Below the pieces are notes generated by a model that searched no databases, was not told the origin of the DNA, and saw only the letters and a program-made list of their open reading frames with translations. Made by a program: the position numbers and the translations under genes. DNA of 62,151 nt from Prochlorococcus sp. AG-670-O17 (GTDB taxonomy: Bacteria; Cyanobacteriota; Cyanobacteriia; PCC-6307; Cyanobiaceae): contig QCTC01000003.1 in the NCBI GenBank assembly GCA_003211315.1, positions 1 through 62,151 of the forward strand, read 5' to 3'. Every line of letters begins with the position of its first letter. The first letter of the stretch is position 1. This document shows, piece by piece, positions 60,605 through 62,151 of this stretch.

Positions 60605-62107
60605 ATGAAAAAAATAACAATTAACAATTTAAGAGATGAGTATTCTAAGATTAATAATCAGAATTTCAAATCATATTATAATTTACATGAAAACTATTTA
60701 GAATTATCAATATTTAAACAACGAGACTTATGTGAATTTGACGAAAAGAATTTTAACTTAATAAAAAACTTAAATTATAATAAAATCATTTCTAAAAATA
60801 AAAATTCTATCATAGGTAAATATATTAAAAGCCAATATGAATATAAATATTTATTAAAAGGAATTAATATTATAAGTTATCTAAAATTATTTTTAAAGTT
60901 TTTTATTTTTGGAATAGATACATTTATGATTTTCTTAATTCTAATATTTGAAATCTTAAAAAGAAGAAATAAATATTTTAAATCCAATCAAGATATATCT
61001 CGTATTTATAGTATCTATTATTGGAATTCTAAAAAACATAATTCAATTTATTACTATTATCCAGATTTAAAAAGGATAAAAAATTTTCTATGTATAGTAA
61101 CAACTTTTGTTGATACAAAATTATTTTCTTTAGCATTATTATCTATTAAAGGTAAAGATAATATTTATACTCCTATCGATATTTTGAGATTTGATGATTT
61201 ATACAAATCATTTCTAATTCTAATACATATCTTGTTTAAAGACGTTAGTAATTTAAAAGATTTTTCAACTTCTAAATTTATTAATTTTTTAGTTTCGTGG
61301 AATAGAATATCAAAGATTTATTATAATATTCTTGTCTATTTATGTTTAGTAAAATTATCAACAAATTCAAGTTATAAAAAGTTTATAAATTGGGGTGAAA
61401 ATCAAAGTCATCTAAAAGCTTTTGCTTTGGGTGTAATTAGAGGTTCTAAAAATAATAAATCTTTATATACATTTATCGGATCTCCTATTTCGATAAATTA
61501 TAGGAATCATCTTTTCCCAAATAAATATGAATACTTGATTGGCATATGGGGTAAAAATATTATCTTACAAACTGATGATTGTTTAAATGAACTAAGTAAT
61601 TACTTCTCAAAGGAAAAAATAGAAATTAGTTTAATTACTTGTTCAAAGAAAATGATAAGATCTAATTTTCAAACAAGTATATCAAAAGATAATAATCAAA
61701 AACTATTCACAATTTTTAGCCATGATTCTTATTGGGATTTAGAGTCTTGCTTTCATTCTTTATACAGATTTTTGCAATTGAAACGTAAATCATATAAAGA
61801 CCGCAATAATATTGTTCATATTAGATTACATCCTTCACTAGATGAATTCATATCAAAAAGAAAATTAATAAAGATCATAAATATTTATGGATATAAATAT
61901 ACCTTTTTTAAATTTATAAAATCAGGGACAATAAAAGAATCGATTAGTACCACTAATTTATGTATTTTTGGAGAATCATCGTACGTAAATTATGCTATTT
62001 CACAAAATAAATATGTATTGTGTTCAGCAAATAATCATAGATATAACACACCTATATATAAGAAATTTTTAAATTATCAAAAATTATCTTTTTTAGATCC
62101 TGTGTAG
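60605..62107 (+). CDS. Putative GT-B surface-glycan transferase, second
   Basis: 500 residues from ATG 60605, TAG 62105-62107. Possible membrane-associated helix near 98-120 ('LFLKFFIFGIDTFMIFLILI'). 'FINWGENQSHLKAFALGVIR', 'NIVHIRLHPSLDEFISKRKL' and 'LCIFGESSYVNYAISQNKYV' match the acceptor, H-P and 'E-S-S-x-x-x-E/Y' segments of capsule or CDP-glycerol-like transferases. Extremely AT-rich (mainly Lys, Ile, Asn, Tyr). Same strand as the preceding gene, 21 bases apart; nothing is visible in the last 44 bases. Confidence 0.55.
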   Translation: MKKITINNLRDEYSKINNQNFKSYYNLHENYLELSIFKQRDLCEFDEKNFNLIKNLNYNKIISKNKNSIIGKYIKSQYEYKYLLKGINIISYLKLFLKFFIFGIDTFMIFLILIFEILKRRNKYFKSNQDISRIYSIYYWNSKKHNSIYYYYPDLKRIKNFLCIVTTFVDTKLFSLALLSIKGKDNIYTPIDILRFDDLYKSFLILIHILFKDVSNLKDFSTSKFINFLVSWNRISKIYYNILVYLCLVKLSTNSSYKKFINWGENQSHLKAFALGVIRGSKNNKSLYTFIGSPISINYRNHLFPNKYEYLIGIWGKNIILQTDDCLNELSNYFSKEKIEISLITCSKKMIRSNFQTSISKDNNQKLFTIFSHDSYWDLESCFHSLYRFLQLKRKSYKDRNNIVHIRLHPSLDEFISKRKLIKIINIYGYKYTFFKFIKSGTIKESISTTNLCIFGESSYVNYAISQNKYVLCSANNHRYNTPIYKKFLNYQKLSFLDPV

Positions 62108-62151
62108 TTAACATTTCTTATAGAAATAAAGTGTATAATGGTATTTGATAT

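Overview
The window looks like a chromosome segment of a high-light-adapted Prochlorococcus (marine picocyanobacterium). The evidence is very low GC almost throughout, two high-light-inducible (Hli) proteins, an iron-stress flavodoxin (isiB), a Pcb/IsiA antenna relic, the cyanobacterial rpmH-rnpA-PH-yidC-ycf46 order, many very small genes with little spacing, and several cell-surface glycan genes arranged as in genomic islands. No transposase, integrase, rRNA or CRISPR array was seen. All family names come from recognised motifs and family knowledge; no database search was run.

Layout. (1) 0-6.5 kb: the end of a surface-glycan island: a membrane protein cut by the window edge, a GtrA-like protein and a tight minus-strand operon (glycosyltransferase, cupin, sugar C-methyltransferase, UXS-like decarboxylase, Gfo/Idh/MocA oxidoreductase). 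(2) 6.6-14 kb: small hypothetical proteins, an Hli protein, SelO and an NSS-family sodium symporter. (3) 14-26 kb: a flexible region. It holds a GC-rich, probably imported, three-repeat beta-barrel-like protein with an AT-rich front end; a dense run of microproteins, one behind a strong promoter and a structured leader; a cupredoxin; a stand-alone NAD-type DNA-ligase adenylation domain behind a frameshifted DUF4116 remnant; a second Hli; several broken genes; and a dispersed intergenic repeat. (4) 26-34 kb: DUF3386, isiB with an in-frame antenna-protein relic after its stop, an AhpC/TSA-like protein, SemiSWEET, an AEC permease, ArnT-like and GT4 glycosyltransferases and an EamA transporter. 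(5) 34-47 kb: conserved housekeeping core: sppA, aroH, DUF2808, rpmH, rnpA, PH domain, yidC, ycf46, serS, rseP, rpsN, pnp, cysQ, rsmI. (6) 47.8-62.1 kb: tRNA-Arg(UCU) marks the edge of a second surface island: O-antigen-ligase-like protein, GDP-fucose synthase, UDP-glucose dehydrogenase, an 827-base gene-free stretch, an ABC exporter, then a seven-gene cassette with two CMP-sugar-type cytidylyltransferase domains (one fused to a GT2), two dehydrogenases and two very AT-rich putative GT-B transferases.

How they fit: the two islands probably build and export variable lipopolysaccharide or capsule, a known phage- and grazer-facing trait. The flexible centre carries stress genes (hli, isiB) and many unrecognised microproteins. 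The strongest leads for something undescribed are the double-cytidylyltransferase cassette (54.5-62.1 kb), the DUF4116/ligase/PBCV-motif run (19.5-21 kb), the chimeric repeat barrel (14-15.7 kb), the structured leader with its 33-residue ORF (17.5-17.8 kb) and the isiB/antenna relic (26.9-27.6 kb).
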